DNA of 64,000 bases from Quadrisphaera sp. DSM 44207 (GCF_900101335.1 NZ_FNKA01000001.1:1216464-1280463), one strand, 5' to 3'. Shown: positions 43,571-54,511, numbered from the stretch's first letter. Notes: generated by a model not told the origin, from the letters alone. Numbers and translations are program-made.

Positions 43571-44151
43571 GCCTCGCTCGCGAGGATCTCGCCGGCCACG
43601 CGCGCGATCCGCCGCTCGTTGGAGAAGGCGAGGCGCTCGACGAGGTCCGGCACCGCCACCCACGCCGCCTCGACCGCCTCGCAGTCCGGGTCGTCCTCCA
43701 CCGTGATGCGCCCGCCGGTCGCCTCGAGCAGGAAGTGGTGCACGGTCTTGTGGATGCGCCGGCCCTCCACGGAGAACCAGTAGTCGATCGTGCCGAGGGG
43801 CCGCAGGACCCGCCCGGTGATGCCGGTCTCCTCGGCGATCTCGCGCACGGCGGCCTGCTCGGGCGTCTCCACGCCCTCCAGGTGGCCCTTGGGCAGGCAC
43901 CACTCCAGGCGCCCGGCGCGGTTGACCCGCGCGATGAGCGCCGCCTGCGGCTGCGGGCCCGTCAGGTCGACCACCAGGCCGCCGGCGGAGGTCTCCTCCA
44001 CCGTGCGCACGCCCCCGCGGCCCGGGCGCGAGGCCGGCCGGGCGCCCGCGGGCGAGGAGCCGCGCGCGGCGCGGCGCTCGGGCTCCCCCGGGCGCGCCGC
44101 GACCTCCCGGGCACCCGGGCGGGGCCGGGGCCGGCGTTCGCCAGGGGGCAT
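43567..44151 (-). CDS. Nudix hydrolase
   Basis: The 194-residue protein starts at ATG. After a basic disordered region (1-50) the Nudix domain begins at '[11 protein letters not shown]'; the full Nudix box GX5EX7REUXEEXGU is met by the segment from 'GHLEGVET' to 'REIAEETGI'. The 'LPKGHLEG' and '[10 protein letters not shown]' features resemble the MutT/Ap4A-type family of Rv3908. The substrate is uncertain (oxidised or dinucleoside nucleotides are candidates). It leads the Nudix-DUF6049-murJ run with overlapping stops and starts, and diverges from cca. Confidence 0.93.
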   Translation of the reverse strand: MPPGERRPRPRPGAREVAARPGEPERRAARGSSPAGARPASRPGRGGVRTVEETSAGGLVVDLTGPQPQAALIARVNRAGRLEWCLPKGHLEGVETPEQAAVREIAEETGITGRVLRPLGTIDYWFSVEGRRIHKTVHHFLLEATGGRITVEDDPDCEAVEAAWVAVPDLVERLAFSNERRIARVAGEILASEA

Positions 44152-44193
44152 GGCAGCACTGTAACGACGGCCCGTCTGGCACCCTTGGACGTC

Positions 44194-45702
44194 GTGCCCG
44201 ACGCCCCCGACGACGCCACGCCCGGCGCGCGCGACGCCTCGCGACCGGCACCGGCCCCGGCGCAGGTGGCCGCGGCGCGACGGCGGGCGGTCGCCGAGCT
44301 CGCCCGCGTGGCGCCGCTGGTCGAGGAGCTGGGACGCCGCTTCGCCGCCGCCGGGCACGAGGTCGCCCTGGTGGGCGGGCCCGTGCGCGACGCCTTCCTC
44401 GGGCGCCTGGGCGGCGCCGGGGCGTTCGACCTGGACTTCACCACCAGCGCCCGCCCGGAGCAGACCCTGGAGCTGCTGCGGGGGTGGGCCGACGCGCACT
44501 GGGACGTCGGCCGGGAGTTCGGCACCATCGGCGCCCGCCGGGGCGACGTCGTCGTCGAGGTGACCACCTACCGCGCCGACCGCTACGACCCCGACTCGCG
44601 CAAGCCGGAGGTGGCGTTCGGGAGCTCCCTCGAGGGCGACCTGTCGCGGCGCGACCTGACGGTCAACGCCATGGCGCTGCGGCTGCCGTCGCTGGAGTTC
44701 GTCGACCCCTTCGGGGGCCTGGCCGACCTCGCGGCCCGGGTGCTGCGAACGCCCGTCGCGCCCGAGCGGTCCTTCGCCGACGACCCGCTGCGGATGATGC
44801 GCCTGGCCCGCTTCGCCAGCCAGCTGCGCTTCGCCCCCGCACCGGCGGCGCTGGCCGCCGCGACCGCGCTGGCCGACCGCATCGGCATCGTCTCCGCCGA
44901 GCGCGTGCGCACCGAGCTGGAGAAGCTGCTGCTCGGGGCCGACCCGCGCGCCGGGCTGAGCGTGCTCGTCGGCACCGGCCTGGCCGACCGGGTGCTGCCC
45001 GAGCTGCCCGCGCTGCGCCTGGAGATCGACGAGCACCACCGCCACAAGGACGTCTACGAGCACACCCTCACGGTGCTCGAGCAGGCGATCGCCCTCGAGG
45101 ACTCCCCGGACCTGGTGCTGCGCCTGGCCGCGCTGCTGCACGACGTCGGCAAGCCCGCCACGCGCCGCTTCGAGCCCGGCGGCGGCGTGAGCTTCCACCA
45201 CCACGAGGTCGTCGGCGCGAAGATGACCGCTCGGCGCCTGAAGGCGCTGCGCTTCGACAAGGAGACGACGCGGGCCGTCGCCCGGCTCGTCGAGCTGCAC
45301 CTGCGCTTCCACGGCTACGGGGACGGCGAGTGGACCGACTCCGCGGTGCGCCGCTACGTCACCGACGCCGGTCCCCTGCTGGACCGGCTGCACAAGCTGA
45401 CCCGCTCCGACTCCACCACGCGCAACCGGGCCCGGGCGGCGCGGCTGGCGCGCGCCTACGACGACCTGGAGGCCCGCATCGCCCGCCTGCAGGCGGCGGA
45501 GGAGCTGGCCGCCGTCCGCCCCGAGCTGGGGGGCGAGGAGATCATGCGGCTGCTCGGGGTGCGGCCGGGGCCCGTCGTCGGGCGCGCGTACCAGCACCTG
45601 CTGGCGCTGCGCCTGGACGCCGGGCCGGTCGGCGAGGAGGCCGCGCGCGCGGAGCTGCTGCGCTGGTGGGCCGAGCAGCCGGAGTCGCAGCAGCCGGGGT
45701 GA
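44194..45702 (+). CDS. cca: CCA-adding tRNA nucleotidyltransferase
   Basis: The protein has 502 residues from GTG 44194; a TTG nine bases earlier is the only near alternative. The nucleotidyltransferase head has '[14 protein letters not shown]' and 'FDLDFTT' (metal-binding Asp pair). The neck has '[11 protein letters not shown]' and '[16 protein letters not shown]', and a C-terminal HD domain has '[11 protein letters not shown]'. It adds or repairs the 3' CCA of tRNAs, which the two tRNAs in this window do not encode. It is divergent from the Nudix gene, as in M. tuberculosis (pcnA-Rv3908). Confidence 0.94.
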   Translation: MPDAPDDATPGARDASRPAPAPAQVAAARRRAVAELARVAPLVEELGRRFAAAGHEVALVGGPVRDAFLGRLGGAGAFDLDFTTSARPEQTLELLRGWADAHWDVGREFGTIGARRGDVVVEVTTYRADRYDPDSRKPEVAFGSSLEGDLSRRDLTVNAMALRLPSLEFVDPFGGLADLAARVLRTPVAPERSFADDPLRMMRLARFASQLRFAPAPAALAAATALADRIGIVSAERVRTELEKLLLGADPRAGLSVLVGTGLADRVLPELPALRLEIDEHHRHKDVYEHTLTVLEQAIALEDSPDLVLRLAALLHDVGKPATRRFEPGGGVSFHHHEVVGAKMTARRLKALRFDKETTRAVARLVELHLRFHGYGDGEWTDSAVRRYVTDAGPLLDRLHKLTRSDSTTRNRARAARLARAYDDLEARIARLQAAEELAAVRPELGGEEIMRLLGVRPGPVVGRAYQHLLALRLDAGPVGEEAARAELLRWWAEQPESQQPG

Positions 45703-45748
45703 CGCGCTGCCTCGTCGCAGGCGCGCGCTGCGCACCCGGTCGCGTCGC

Positions 45749-45805
45749 CGAGTCGGACGAACGCGGCCTCACCGGTCGCGCGGAGGAGCCCGTTCGTCCG
45801 ACTCG
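45749..45805. terminator. Bidirectional hairpin between cca and the MFS gene
   Basis: A perfect 15-base stem, CGAGTCGGACGAACG (45749-45763) against its complement (45791-45805), with a 27-base loop. It begins 46 bases after the cca stop and overlaps the last codons of the convergent MFS gene, so it can end both transcripts. No T-run. Confidence 0.65.
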
Positions 45806-47103
45806 ACGGGCTGCAGGGCCGCCGCGACCGCCGTGAGGGCGTAGCCGGCGGCGAGCACCGCGTGCAGGGCGGGCGAGCGGCCGTCGGCGGGGACGACGAG
45901 CACCGCGGCCAGCGCCCCCAGCACGGTGGCGGCGTTGAACACGACGTCGTAGAGGGCGAAGGCGCGGCCGCGCACGGCGTCCTCGACGCCCGTCTGGACG
46001 ACCGTGTCGACGCCGATCTTCACCGCCTGCCCGGCCAGGCCCAGCGCGGCGCCCGCGGCCACCAGGCCGGGCCTGGTCACCCCGGGCACGAGCACCGCCT
46101 GGGTGGCCGCACCCAGGACGAGCGCCGCGAGCACCACCGGTCGCACGCCGGTGCGCCGGGCCAGCGGGGGGACGAGGACGGCAGCGGCCAGGGCGCCCGC
46201 CCCGGCGGCCGCGGCGACGAGGGCGAGCAGCCCCAGGGCGGCGTCCACGTCGCCGGGGGAGGCCGCCAGGTGCCCGCGCGCCAGCAGCACCGTGAGGAGG
46301 GTGGAGACCCCGAAGGCGACCCGGTGCGCGCCGATGACGCCCAGGGCGGTGCGCACGGCCGGCCGGGACCGCACGTGCGCCGCGCCCTCGGCGAGTTCCC
46401 GCGCGATGTCACGGGCCGCGGCGGCGGACGGCGCGGCGCTGCCGGAGGCGTCGGGCCCGGCGTCCGGCCCGAGGTCCTCGCGCCCGATGCGCAGAGTCAG
46501 CGCCGCGGCGAGCGCCCACCCCAGCGCGGCGGCGACGAGGACGACGGCGTCGGTGCTCGGCGAGGCCCCCAGCGCGGTGCGCGCGCCCGCGCCCGCCACG
46601 GCGCCGGCGGCGAAGGCGCCCGTGCCCGCGGTCGGGGTGACGGCGTTGGCGGCCACGAGCAGCGGCGCCGGCGCGGCGTGCGGCAGGGCCGCGCCGAGCC
46701 CGGCGAGCAGGAACCGGTTCACCGACAGCGCGGTCAGCACGAGCACGAGCAGGACGCCGCCGGGCGCCCCGGCCGCCACGACGGCCGCGCACGCCAGCCC
46801 GAGCGCGACCCGTGCGGCGTTGCAGACCAGCAGGGCGCGCTGGCGCGGCCAGCGGTCCAGCAGCACCCCGGCGAACGGCCCGACCAGGGTGAACGGCAGC
46901 ACCGCCGTCGTCGTCGCGACCGCGACGAGCAGCGGGGTCGCCGCCCGCTCGGGGGAGAACAGCACCAGCGCGGCCAGCCCCGCCTGGAACGCGCCGTCCC
47001 CGGCCTGGCTGGCGAGGCGGACGGCGAGCAGCCGCCGGTAGGGCGCCCCGGCGAGGACGGCGCGGAACCCCGCGGAACCCCCCCTCCCCCCGCGATCATG
47101 CAC
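45769..47103 (-). CDS. MFS family transporter
   Basis: From GTG 47103 the protein has 444 residues; ATGs at 47133 and 47139 lie in the hairpin after ino1 and are less likely. About twelve membrane helices are visible, with the 'FAGVLLDRWPRQRALL' loop between helices 2 and 3 (the MFS motif A region) and the start 'YRRLLAVRLASQAGDGAFQ'. This resembles the enterobactin-exporter-like or MDR group of MFS proteins. The substrate is unknown. It is monocistronic, downstream of ino1 on the same strand but separated by a strong hairpin. The C-terminal codons are part of the bidirectional terminator. Confidence 0.85.
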   Translation of the reverse strand: MHDRGGRGGSAGFRAVLAGAPYRRLLAVRLASQAGDGAFQAGLAALVLFSPERAATPLLVAVATTTAVLPFTLVGPFAGVLLDRWPRQRALLVCNAARVALGLACAAVVAAGAPGGVLLVLVLTALSVNRFLLAGLGAALPHAAPAPLLVAANAVTPTAGTGAFAAGAVAGAGARTALGASPSTDAVVLVAAALGWALAAALTLRIGREDLGPDAGPDASGSAAPSAAAARDIARELAEGAAHVRSRPAVRTALGVIGAHRVAFGVSTLLTVLLARGHLAASPGDVDAALGLLALVAAAAGAGALAAAVLVPPLARRTGVRPVVLAALVLGAATQAVLVPGVTRPGLVAAGAALGLAGQAVKIGVDTVVQTGVEDAVRGRAFALYDVVFNAATVLGALAAVLVVPADGRSPALHAVLAAGYALTAVAAALQPVESDERAPPRDR

Positions 47104-47152
47104 TCCGGTGCCGAGAACGGTCCGGACGCGCATGATCACGAGGGGAGGGGGG
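47079..47152 (-). terminator. Long hairpin after ino1
   Basis: Arms at 47079-47101 and 47130-47152 pair at 21 of 23 positions, with a 28-base loop. The left arm starts CCCCCCTCCCC and the right arm ends GGGGAGGGGGG. It begins 6 bases after the ino1 stop and overlaps the 5' edge of the MFS gene, which makes it the likely ino1 terminator. Confidence 0.65.
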
Positions 47153-47157
47153 CTGCG

Positions 47158-48237
47158 TCAGCGCTCCGCCTCGCCGCGGATGAAGCGCTCGACGTCGTCC
47201 TTGGCGACGTCGTCGCGCCGCTGCACGGGCGGGGACTTCATGAAGTACGCCGACGCCGACGTGACCGGGCCCCCGATGCCGCGGTCCTTGGCGATCTTGG
47301 CGCAGCGCACGGCGTCGATGATCACGCCCGCGGAGTTGGGGGAGTCCCACACCTCGAGCTTGTACTCCAGGTTCAGCGGCACGTCGCCGAACGCGCGGGC
47401 CTCCATGCGCACGTACGCCCACTTGCGGTCGTCGAGCCACTGCACGTAGTCGCTCGGGCCGATGTGCACGTTGCGCGCCCCGAGGTCGTGGTCGACGTTG
47501 GAGGTCACGGCCTGCGTCTTGGAGATCTTCTTCGACTCGAGGCGGTCGCGCTCGAGCATGTTCTTGAAGTCCATGTTGCCGCCGACGTTGAGCTGGTACG
47601 TGCGGTCGACGACGACGCCGCGGTCCTCGAACAGCCGCATCAGGGCGCGGTGGGTGATGGTCGCGCCGATCTGGGACTTGATGTCGTCGCCGACGATCGG
47701 CACGCCGGCCGCCTCGAACCTCGCGGCCCACTCCGGGTCGCTGGCGATGAAGACCGGCAGGGCGTTGACGAACGCCACGCCGGCGTCGATCGCGCACCGC
47801 GCGTAGTGCTTCGCGGCGTCCTCGCTGCCGACCGGCAGGTAGCAGACCAGGACGTCGGCGCGCGCCTCGCGCAGCGCCGCCACCACGTCGACCGGCTCCG
47901 CCGGGGACTCCTCGATGGTCTCCCGGTAGTACCGGCCCAGCCCGTCGAGCGTGGGCCCGCGCTGCACCGGCACGCCCAGCGGCGGCACGTCGGCGATCCT
48001 GATCGTGTTGTTCTCGCTCGCGACGATCGCCTCGGACAGGTCGAAGCCGACCTTCTTGGCGTCGACGTCGAAGGCGGCGACGAACTGCACGTCCGAGACG
48101 TGGTGCTCGCCGAGCTGGACGTGCATCAGGCCGGGCACCGGGGTGCCGGGCGCGGCGTCGCGGTAGTGGTGGACGCCCTGGACGAGGGAGGCGGCGCAGT
48201 TGCCGACCCCCGCGATGGCGACGCGGACGGAGCCCAT
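47158..48237 (-). CDS. ino1: Inositol-3-phosphate synthase
   Basis: The 359-residue protein starts at ATG ('[18 protein letters not shown]', NAD-binding turn). Conserved segments include '[14 protein letters not shown]', '[11 protein letters not shown]', '[13 protein letters not shown]' and '[13 protein letters not shown]'; the Lys residues of the last form the active site. It converts glucose-6-phosphate to inositol-3-phosphate for phosphatidylinositol and mycothiol. It is nine bases downstream of padR and likely co-transcribed, matching the conserved actinobacterial pair Rv0047c-ino1 (Rv0046c). Confidence 0.97.
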   Translation of the reverse strand: MGSVRVAIAGVGNCAASLVQGVHHYRDAAPGTPVPGLMHVQLGEHHVSDVQFVAAFDVDAKKVGFDLSEAIVASENNTIRIADVPPLGVPVQRGPTLDGLGRYYRETIEESPAEPVDVVAALREARADVLVCYLPVGSEDAAKHYARCAIDAGVAFVNALPVFIASDPEWAARFEAAGVPIVGDDIKSQIGATITHRALMRLFEDRGVVVDRTYQLNVGGNMDFKNMLERDRLESKKISKTQAVTSNVDHDLGARNVHIGPSDYVQWLDDRKWAYVRMEARAFGDVPLNLEYKLEVWDSPNSAGVIIDAVRCAKIAKDRGIGGPVTSASAYFMKSPPVQRRDDVAKDDVERFIRGEAER

Positions 48238-48246
48238 GGTCTCTCC

Positions 48247-48894
48247 TCACTCCTCGTGCGGGTGCCGGCTCGCGGGCCCGCTCGGTGTGCTGGGGGAAGG
48301 GGTGGTGCCGGGGGGCGCGCCCGGGTCGGGCGCGCGGCGGGAGCGCGCGGCGCGCTCCCGCTCGATCAGGTCGTCGAGCCAGCGCACCTCGCGCTCTACG
48401 GACTCCAGGCCGTGCCGCTGCAGCTCCGCGGCGTAGGCGTCGAGGCGCTCGTACGTGCGGGCCATGGACGAGCGCACCCGCTCGAGCCGCTCCTGCATGC
48501 GGGTGCGGCGGCCCTCGAGGATGCGCAGGCGGGTCTCGGCGTCCGTGCGCCCGAAGAAGGCGAAGCGGACGTCGAACTGCTCGTCCTCCCACGCCGGGGG
48601 CCCGGAGACGGCGAGCAGCTCCGCCAACCGGGCCTGCCCGGGGGGCGTGAGCCGGTAGACGACGCGCGAGCGGCGCGAGGGCAGCCCCGGGGCCGCGGCG
48701 GGCTCCTCCGCGGCCGTGATCCACCCCCGCGCCTGCAGGTCGCGCAGCGCGGGGTAGAGGCTGCCGAAGGAGATGCGCCGGCGCAGCGGGCCGATCAGGA
48801 CGTCGAGCCGCTTGCGCAGCTCGTAGCCGTGCAGCGGGGTGTCGTGCAGCAGCCCGAGCACCGCGATGCTGAGGGCGTCCGACCGCCGAGCCAC
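48247..48894 (-). CDS. PadR-family transcriptional regulator of ino1
   Basis: The 215-residue protein starts at GTG. The winged helix is residues about 8-85 ('AVLGLLHDTPLHGYELRKRL' and 'SFGSLYPALRDLQARGWI', a typical PadR recognition helix and wing). A C-terminal coiled region (about 115-190) matches the Vir_C-like dimerisation part of PadR subfamily 1/2. It precedes ino1 by nine bases, so it probably controls inositol synthesis and itself through the perfect operator at 48912-48938. The last 25 residues are Pro/Ser-rich. The ligand is unknown. Confidence 0.92.
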   Translation of the reverse strand: MARRSDALSIAVLGLLHDTPLHGYELRKRLDVLIGPLRRRISFGSLYPALRDLQARGWITAAEEPAAAPGLPSRRSRVVYRLTPPGQARLAELLAVSGPPAWEDEQFDVRFAFFGRTDAETRLRILEGRRTRMQERLERVRSSMARTYERLDAYAAELQRHGLESVEREVRWLDDLIERERAARSRRAPDPGAPPGTTPSPSTPSGPASRHPHEE

Positions 48895-48911
48895 GCCACC
48901 CGCCCCTCGCT

Positions 48912-48938
48912 GTCGATGTATCGAGCCGATACATCGAC
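48912..48938. promoter_or_regulatory. Operator upstream of padR-ino1
   Basis: Perfect inverted repeat with 12-base arms GTCGATGTATCG and CGATACATCGAC and a 3-base spacer (AGC). The ATGTAT/ATACAT core is typical of PadR-family binding sites. It starts 18 bases before the padR GTG. Confidence 0.8.
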
Positions 48939-49089
48939 GCGGACGCTAGCGGCGCCCGGTCGCAGCAGCAACCTGCCCGCACCGATCGGCCGGTCGCCCC
49001 CGGCCCGCCCCGGTGGCACGCTGGAGTCCTGATCGCGGCGGCGGCGGGGGAGCGAGGTCGCCGCGGCGGCTCGAGCGGCGGGGGGCGCG

Positions 49090-50313
49090 GTGGACGGGCC
49101 GGGCGCGCAGGTGCAGCCGAGCGCCGTCCGCGACGCACCGCGGCTGGCCACCGGGGAGCCGCGAGCGGCGGCCGTCTCGCGCGCGCTGATCGTGACCGAC
49201 CAGGACGGCGCGGTGCTGGAGGCGAACGCCGCGGCCGGCGCCCTCCTCGGCGTCCCGCACCCGCACCTGAGGTGCAGGCCGGTGCTGGCCTACGTGCCCC
49301 CGGCGCAGCGCCGCACCGCCCGCGACCTGCTCTCGCGGGTCCTGCGCGAGGGCTCCGCCCGCGACCGGGTCGTCCTGCGCTCCCGGTCGCGCGCCGACCT
49401 GCCCGTGGACGCCGTCGTCACGGCGATCGAGGGCGTCGGGCCGGTTCCGGCGGCGGGGACGGCGGCCCTGCACTGGGTGCTCGTCCCGGCGGGGGAGCGC
49501 GCGCCGGCGGGCGCGGGGCCCCTGCCCGCCGCCGGGGGCGCCCCGGAGCCGGACCAGGACGCGCTGCTCGCCCTGGCCGGGCTGTGCCACCTGCCGATCG
49601 GCGAGGTCGAGGCGACCGCCCTGCTGGCGCGCGTGGCCGTCCTCGCCCGGCGCGCGGTGCGCGGGGCCGGGGGCGCCAGCGTCGTCCTCGGCGACCCGCG
49701 CTCCCCCGAGGGCACCGGGAGCGACTCCCCGCGGGCGCAGGCCGTGGACGGCCTGACGGTGCGCACGGGCGAGGGGCCGTGCGTGCGGGCGTGGCAGGAC
49801 GCCGTCCCCGTCGTCTGCGACGACCTCGCGACGGACGGGCGCTGGCCCGGGCTCGCGCCGCTGGTCGCGGGCTCCGGCGTGCGCGGCGCGCTGGCCGTCC
49901 CCCTGCGGGTGGACGGGCGGGTCGTCGGCGTGCTGACCCTGTACTCGCCCGCGGTGGGCGGCCTGTCCGGCGACGGCGACCTCGAGCGCGCGCTCCTGTT
50001 CACGGCCGCCGCGGGCGCGCTGCTGGAGGACGCCCGGCGGCTGGCGGAGTCGCGCTCCACCGCGGAGCAGATGAGGCAGGCGATGAGCTCGCGGGCTTCG
50101 ATCGAGCAGGCCAAGGGCATGGTGGCCGCGTGGCTGGGCTGCACGGTCGAGGAGGCGTTCGCCGTGCTGACCGCCATGAGCCAGGACCGCAACGTCAAGC
50201 TGCGCTCCCTGGCCGCGCGGGTGCTCGTCGAGCGCGCCGGCGCCCGGCGGGCGGTGGTCGAGCAGCACCGCCGGCTCGCGGCCGGGCGGGCCGCGGCTCC
50301 CCCCGCTCCCTGA
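49090..50313 (+). CDS. PAS/GAF-domain ANTAR regulator (putative RNA-binding antiterminator)
   Basis: The 407-residue protein starts at GTG. A PAS-like N-terminal region (about residues 28-125, 'ALIVTDQDGAVLEANAAA') is followed by a GAF domain (about 155-315; 'AVPLRVDGRVVGVLTLYS') and a C-terminal ANTAR domain (about 325-390; 'SSRASIEQAKGMVAAWLG', then 'EAFAVLTAMSQ'). ANTAR domains bind dual hexaloop RNA hairpins to prevent termination. The signal and target RNAs are unknown. It stands alone between padR and the class A PBP gene. Confidence 0.9.
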   Translation: MDGPGAQVQPSAVRDAPRLATGEPRAAAVSRALIVTDQDGAVLEANAAAGALLGVPHPHLRCRPVLAYVPPAQRRTARDLLSRVLREGSARDRVVLRSRSRADLPVDAVVTAIEGVGPVPAAGTAALHWVLVPAGERAPAGAGPLPAAGGAPEPDQDALLALAGLCHLPIGEVEATALLARVAVLARRAVRGAGGASVVLGDPRSPEGTGSDSPRAQAVDGLTVRTGEGPCVRAWQDAVPVVCDDLATDGRWPGLAPLVAGSGVRGALAVPLRVDGRVVGVLTLYSPAVGGLSGDGDLERALLFTAAAGALLEDARRLAESRSTAEQMRQAMSSRASIEQAKGMVAAWLGCTVEEAFAVLTAMSQDRNVKLRSLAARVLVERAGARRAVVEQHRRLAAGRAAAPPAP

Positions 50314-50445
50314 CGACGACCGGCAGCCGCCCCGCGCCCGGCCGTGCGCCCACCGCGCGCGGCCGGGCGCGAACACCGTCCGCAGCCCGGCGCGGCCCGC
50401 ATACTGGAGAGGCCGTCACCCGTCGAAGGAACCGAGGACCCCCTC

Positions 50446-52830
50446 GTGGCCCGTCGTACCGCCCCCGCCCCGCCCCGGTCCAGGAGCTCCGGCACCTCCG
50501 GGAGCGGCTCGTCCGCTCCGCGCACCGCTCCGGGGCCGTCCGCGCGCACCTCGGGGCGTCCCGCGGGGCGCGCCGGCGGGCGGCCGCCGGGGCGCCGGGG
50601 CCTGCGGCGCTGGCTGCCGTCCTGGAAGCTCGTCACGGGCCTGGTCGCCCTCCTCGTCGCGTTCGGGATCGGGCTGGCGGCGATCGCCTACGCGGCGGTG
50701 GAGATCCCCGCGCCCAAGGCGGAGGCGCAGGCGCGCGCGACGACCGTGTACTTCGCCGACGGCACCACGGAGCTGGGCACGTTCGCCGAGGTCAACCGCG
50801 AGCCGCTGGACCCCGCGGAGATGCCGCAGGTGATGAAGGACGCCGCGGTGGCCGCGGAGGACCGCAGCTTCTACGAGAACCGGGGCGTGTCGCTGACCGG
50901 GCTGGGCCGCGCGGCGTGGGGCGTCGTCACGGGCCAGCCGAACCTCGGCGGCGGGTCGACCATCACCCAGCAGTTCGTCAAGAACGTCTACCTCAGCTCC
51001 GACCGCAGCTACGCCCGCAAGGCCCGCGAGGCCGTCATCGCCTACAAGCTCGACCAGCGCCGCACCAAGGACGAGATCCTCACCGGCTACCTCAACACCA
51101 TCTACTTCGGCCGCGGCGCCTGGGGCGTGGCCACGGCGGCGCAGGCGTACTTCGGCGTCGACGCCGCGCAGCTGACCCCGCAGCAGGCGGCGCTGCTCAT
51201 GGGGATCGTGCCGTCGCCGTCGAACTGGGACCCGCGCGAGGACCCCGAGCGGGCGCAGGAGCGGTACGAGTACGTGCTCGCGAGCATGGTCGAGATGGGC
51301 CACCTCGACGACGCGACGGCCTCGGCGTCCCCGCAGATGCCGGAGACGGTCGACCCGAGCCAGGGGCAGGAGCAGTTCGCCGGCCCCAACGGGCACGTGC
51401 TGCAGGCCGCCAAGGACGAGGCCATGGCCAGGACCGGTCTCGACGAGGACGCGCTGGCCACCAGCGGCCTGTCGATCGTGACGACCATCGACCCGCGCCT
51501 GCAGCAGGCCGCCATCGACACCATGGCCGACCCGGCGGCGTACCCGACGCGCAACCGCCCCGAGAGCGTGCAGGCCGGCCTGGTCTCCATCGACCCCACC
51601 ACCGGCGGCGTCGTCGCGATGTACGGCGGCGCCGACTACCTGACCCGCTCGCGCAACTCCGTCACCCAGGACAGCGCGCAGGCCGGGTCCACGTTCAAGC
51701 CGCTCACCCTCGTCGCCGCGCTCGAGGAGGACATCTCCCTGCGCGAGCGCTACGACGGCAGCAGCCCCCAGTACTTCGACGACTACGTCGACGAGGCCGG
51801 CGACCCGGTGCCGGTGCGCAACTTCGGCGACGACGACTACGGGCGCATCGACCTGCTCGAGGCCACGGAGAACTCCGTCAACACCGTCTACGTGGCGCTC
51901 AACGAGGACGTCGGCCCGGCCGCGACCGTCGACGTCGCCCAGCGCCTGGGCATCGAGAGCGAGGTGCCCGAGGTGCTCTCCAACGTCCTCGGCACCGCCA
52001 CCGTGCGCCCGATCGAGATGGCGGAGGCCTACGCGACCTTCGCCGCGCAGGGCGTGCACCGCGACGCCCACCTGGTCGCGAGCGTCACGCAGGAGGACCA
52101 GGTCGTCTACCAGGCCGACACCGCCGGCGAGCAGGTGATCCGCCAGGAGGTCGTGGCCGACGCCACCGCCGCGATGCAGCGCGTGATGACCGACGGCTCC
52201 GCCGCCCGCGGCGCCCGCGCCCTGGACCGCCCCTCCGCCGGCAAGACCGGCACGTCGCAGAGCAACCGGGCGGCGTGGCTGAGCGCCTTCACCCCGCAGC
52301 TGGCCACGACCGTGGTCCTCTACAACCCCGGCCCGGACGGCGAGCAGCTGGAGCTGCCGCCCTTCGGCGGCGCCCGCCAGATCACCGGCGGCTCCGTCCC
52401 CACGTCGATCTGGACCTCCTTCATGGTCAAGGCGCTCGACGACGTCGACGCCGAGGTCCTCGACTTCCCCGAGCCCGCCGGCATCGGCCGCGCCACCAGC
52501 ACGCCCACCCGCTCCGCCTCCCCCTCCGCCGAGGCGAGCCGGACGCCGACGCCGGAGGCGAGCGAGGAGCCGACGACCGAGCCGACCGAGGACGAGGAGG
52601 CGAGCGAGGAGGCGACCGCGCAGCCGACGACGCGGCCCGGCGACGAGGCGAGCGGCGGCACGGACGGCACCAACGGCGCGGACGGCACCGACGGCGCCGG
52701 GGACGACGAGAGCGCGGACGAGGAGATCGACGTCGAGGCCCTCTTCGGCACCCGGGGCGGGGGCGGCGGAGCCGGTGGCGGGGGCGGCGAGGGCGGCCCG
52801 GACGGCGGCCAGGGCAGGAACCGCACCTGA
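50446..52830 (+). CDS. Bifunctional class A penicillin-binding protein (PonA-like)
   Basis: The 794-residue protein starts at GTG. An Arg/Ser/Pro cytoplasmic tail and one membrane helix (about residues 62-88) precede the GT51 glycosyltransferase domain (catalytic Glu139 in 'AAEDRSFY'). The transpeptidase domain has SxxK at 415-418 ('AGSTFKPL'), SVN at 477-479 and KTG at 600-602. The C-terminal 120 residues are Thr/Ser/Glu/Gly-rich and disordered, with no PASTA domain. It makes and cross-links glycan and corresponds to PonA1 (Rv0050) of M. tuberculosis by position. Confidence 0.95.
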   Translation: MARRTAPAPPRSRSSGTSGSGSSAPRTAPGPSARTSGRPAGRAGGRPPGRRGLRRWLPSWKLVTGLVALLVAFGIGLAAIAYAAVEIPAPKAEAQARATTVYFADGTTELGTFAEVNREPLDPAEMPQVMKDAAVAAEDRSFYENRGVSLTGLGRAAWGVVTGQPNLGGGSTITQQFVKNVYLSSDRSYARKAREAVIAYKLDQRRTKDEILTGYLNTIYFGRGAWGVATAAQAYFGVDAAQLTPQQAALLMGIVPSPSNWDPREDPERAQERYEYVLASMVEMGHLDDATASASPQMPETVDPSQGQEQFAGPNGHVLQAAKDEAMARTGLDEDALATSGLSIVTTIDPRLQQAAIDTMADPAAYPTRNRPESVQAGLVSIDPTTGGVVAMYGGADYLTRSRNSVTQDSAQAGSTFKPLTLVAALEEDISLRERYDGSSPQYFDDYVDEAGDPVPVRNFGDDDYGRIDLLEATENSVNTVYVALNEDVGPAATVDVAQRLGIESEVPEVLSNVLGTATVRPIEMAEAYATFAAQGVHRDAHLVASVTQEDQVVYQADTAGEQVIRQEVVADATAAMQRVMTDGSAARGARALDRPSAGKTGTSQSNRAAWLSAFTPQLATTVVLYNPGPDGEQLELPPFGGARQITGGSVPTSIWTSFMVKALDDVDAEVLDFPEPAGIGRATSTPTRSASPSAEASRTPTPEASEEPTTEPTEDEEASEEATAQPTTRPGDEASGGTDGTNGADGTDGAGDDESADEEIDVEALFGTRGGGGGAGGGGGEGGPDGGQGRNRT

Positions 52831-52886
52831 GCGGCGCCGCCCCCGACCCCTCGCCCGCCGACCCGGTCGTCCGCGCGGCCAGCGAG

Positions 52887-54191
52887 GTGGTCGGAGGGCC
52901 GCCAGGACGGCGCGCCGCGCACGGCGCCCCCCCGGCCTGGCGCTCCCCGGCCGTGCTGCTCGTGCTCGCCAGCGCGCTGCCGCTCGCCCTCGCCGTCCTC
53001 ACCCGCGCGCACTGCCGCGCCACGGGCTGGGCCAGCCCGGACCAGTTCACCCACGCCTGCTACAGCGACGTGCCCGCCCTCGTCGCGACGGACGGCGCCG
53101 CCGGCGCCCCGCCCGGCACCGCTCTCCTCCTGCGCGCGCTCGCCGCCGTCGGCGGCAGCCCGCGCGGGGCGTTCGACGCGTCGGTGCTCCTCGGGGCCGC
53201 GGCGCTCGCGGTCGGCGTCGCGGCCCTGGTGCGCGCCGCCGGGCCCCGCCCGGAGGACGCCGCGCTGCTCGCCCTCTCGCCCGCGCTGGTCGCGTCCGCG
53301 GTGGTCGGGCTCGACCTGGTCGCCGTCGGGTGCGTCGCGGCGGCGCTGCTGGCCTGGGCCCGCGAGCGGCCGCTGGTGGCCGGCCTGCTCGCCGGGGCCG
53401 CGGCGTCCGTGCGCCCCGTCACCGCACTGCTCGTGCTGGCCGCGGTGCTCGTCGCCGTGCGCGAGCGGCGGCGCAGGGCGGGTGTCGCGGTCGCGGCGGG
53501 CGCGCTGCTGGCCGTGGCGGCCGCGACGCTGCTGGCGGGCGCCACGGGCGGCTCGTCGTGGCTGCGCGAGCTGCGGGCGGGCGCCGGCTACGGCTCGCTG
53601 TGGCTGCTGCCCTCCCTGACCGGGCACCCGCTGCCCGACCGCGCGGTGCTGCTGCTGTGGCTGCCGACCACGCTGGCGCTGGTCGCGGCCGTGGCGGTGC
53701 TCGCGGCCCGGCCCGGCGCGCGCCGCCTCGACCTGCCCGCCGTGGCGCTGCTGCTCGTCGGCGGCGCGCTCGTGACGGCCCCCGTCGTCCCGGTGCAGGC
53801 GACGCTCGTCGTCCTGCCGCTGGCGGCCCTGGCGGTGCCGCGCTGGAGCGCGCACCTGCCGTGGGCGGCCGCCGAGGTGCTCTACGCGACGGCGACCTGG
53901 CTGTACCTGTACGGCGCGTCCGTGCCGCAGCGCGGCGCCCCCGCGTGGCTCTACGGCGCGCTGCTGCTGGTGCGGCTGGCGGCCCTGGCCTGGCTCGTCG
54001 TCCAGCCCCTGCGCGAGCGGGCGGCCGCGGGCGGGGCGGGTGCGGGCGGGGCGGGTGCGCAGGCGGCCCTGTGGACGAGCGGCGCGCGGGGGTCGGCGGC
54101 CCCGGTAGTCTTGACCCGCTCCGGACGGCGGCCACCGTGGTCGCCGCAGCCGGCGCAGACGCACAGCCCTCCTGTCACGGAGAGACCGTGA
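52887..54191 (+). CDS. Polytopic membrane protein, GT87/DUF2029-like mannosyltransferase family
   Basis: From GTG 52887 the protein has 434 residues; a CTG at 52827 directly at the PBP stop is possible. About ten membrane helices are visible, with extracellular loops such as '[19 protein letters not shown]'. That segment (Asp-Gln-Phe, Cys-Tyr-Ser-Asp) matches the Rv0051-type family that follows ponA1 in actinobacteria and belongs to the GT-C/GT87 group using polyprenyl-phosphate sugars. The substrate is unknown. The last 60 residues are Gly/Ala/Pro-rich and run to 30 bases before rpsF; the last codons may be spurious. Confidence 0.8.
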   Translation: MVGGPPGRRAAHGAPPAWRSPAVLLVLASALPLALAVLTRAHCRATGWASPDQFTHACYSDVPALVATDGAAGAPPGTALLLRALAAVGGSPRGAFDASVLLGAAALAVGVAALVRAAGPRPEDAALLALSPALVASAVVGLDLVAVGCVAAALLAWARERPLVAGLLAGAAASVRPVTALLVLAAVLVAVRERRRRAGVAVAAGALLAVAAATLLAGATGGSSWLRELRAGAGYGSLWLLPSLTGHPLPDRAVLLLWLPTTLALVAAVAVLAARPGARRLDLPAVALLLVGGALVTAPVVPVQATLVVLPLAALAVPRWSAHLPWAAAEVLYATATWLYLYGASVPQRGAPAWLYGALLLVRLAALAWLVVQPLRERAAAGGAGAGGAGAQAALWTSGARGSAAPVVLTRSGRRPPWSPQPAQTHSPPVTERP

Positions 54192-54220
54192 CCGCCCAGT
54201 CCGAAGGAGGTGGGTCCCGC

Positions 54221-54511
54221 ATGCGTCACTACGAACTCATGGTGATCCTCGACGCAGAGCTCGAGGAGCGCACCGTCGCCCCGTCGCTCGACCGGTTCCT
54301 CAACGTCGTCCGCCAGGGCGGCGGCAGCGTCGACAAGGTCGACATCTGGGGACGCCGCCGCCTGGCGTACGACATCGACAAGAAGCCCGAGGGCATCTAC
54401 GCGGTGGTCGACATGACCGCCGAGCCCGCGGTGGCGCAGGAGCTCGACCGCCAGCTGAACCTCAACGAGGCCGTGCTGCGCACCAAGCTCATGCGCCCCG
54501 ACGCCCGCTGA
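54221..54511 (+). CDS. rpsF: 30S ribosomal protein S6
   Basis: The 96-residue protein starts at ATG with GAAGGAGG upstream. '[17 protein letters not shown]' and '[15 protein letters not shown]' are S6 signatures. S6 binds with S18 to 16S rRNA in the platform of the small subunit. It leads the rpsF-ssb-rpsR-rplI operon, the usual actinobacterial arrangement before dnaB. Confidence 0.98.
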   Translation: MRHYELMVILDAELEERTVAPSLDRFLNVVRQGGGSVDKVDIWGRRRLAYDIDKKPEGIYAVVDMTAEPAVAQELDRQLNLNEAVLRTKLMRPDAR

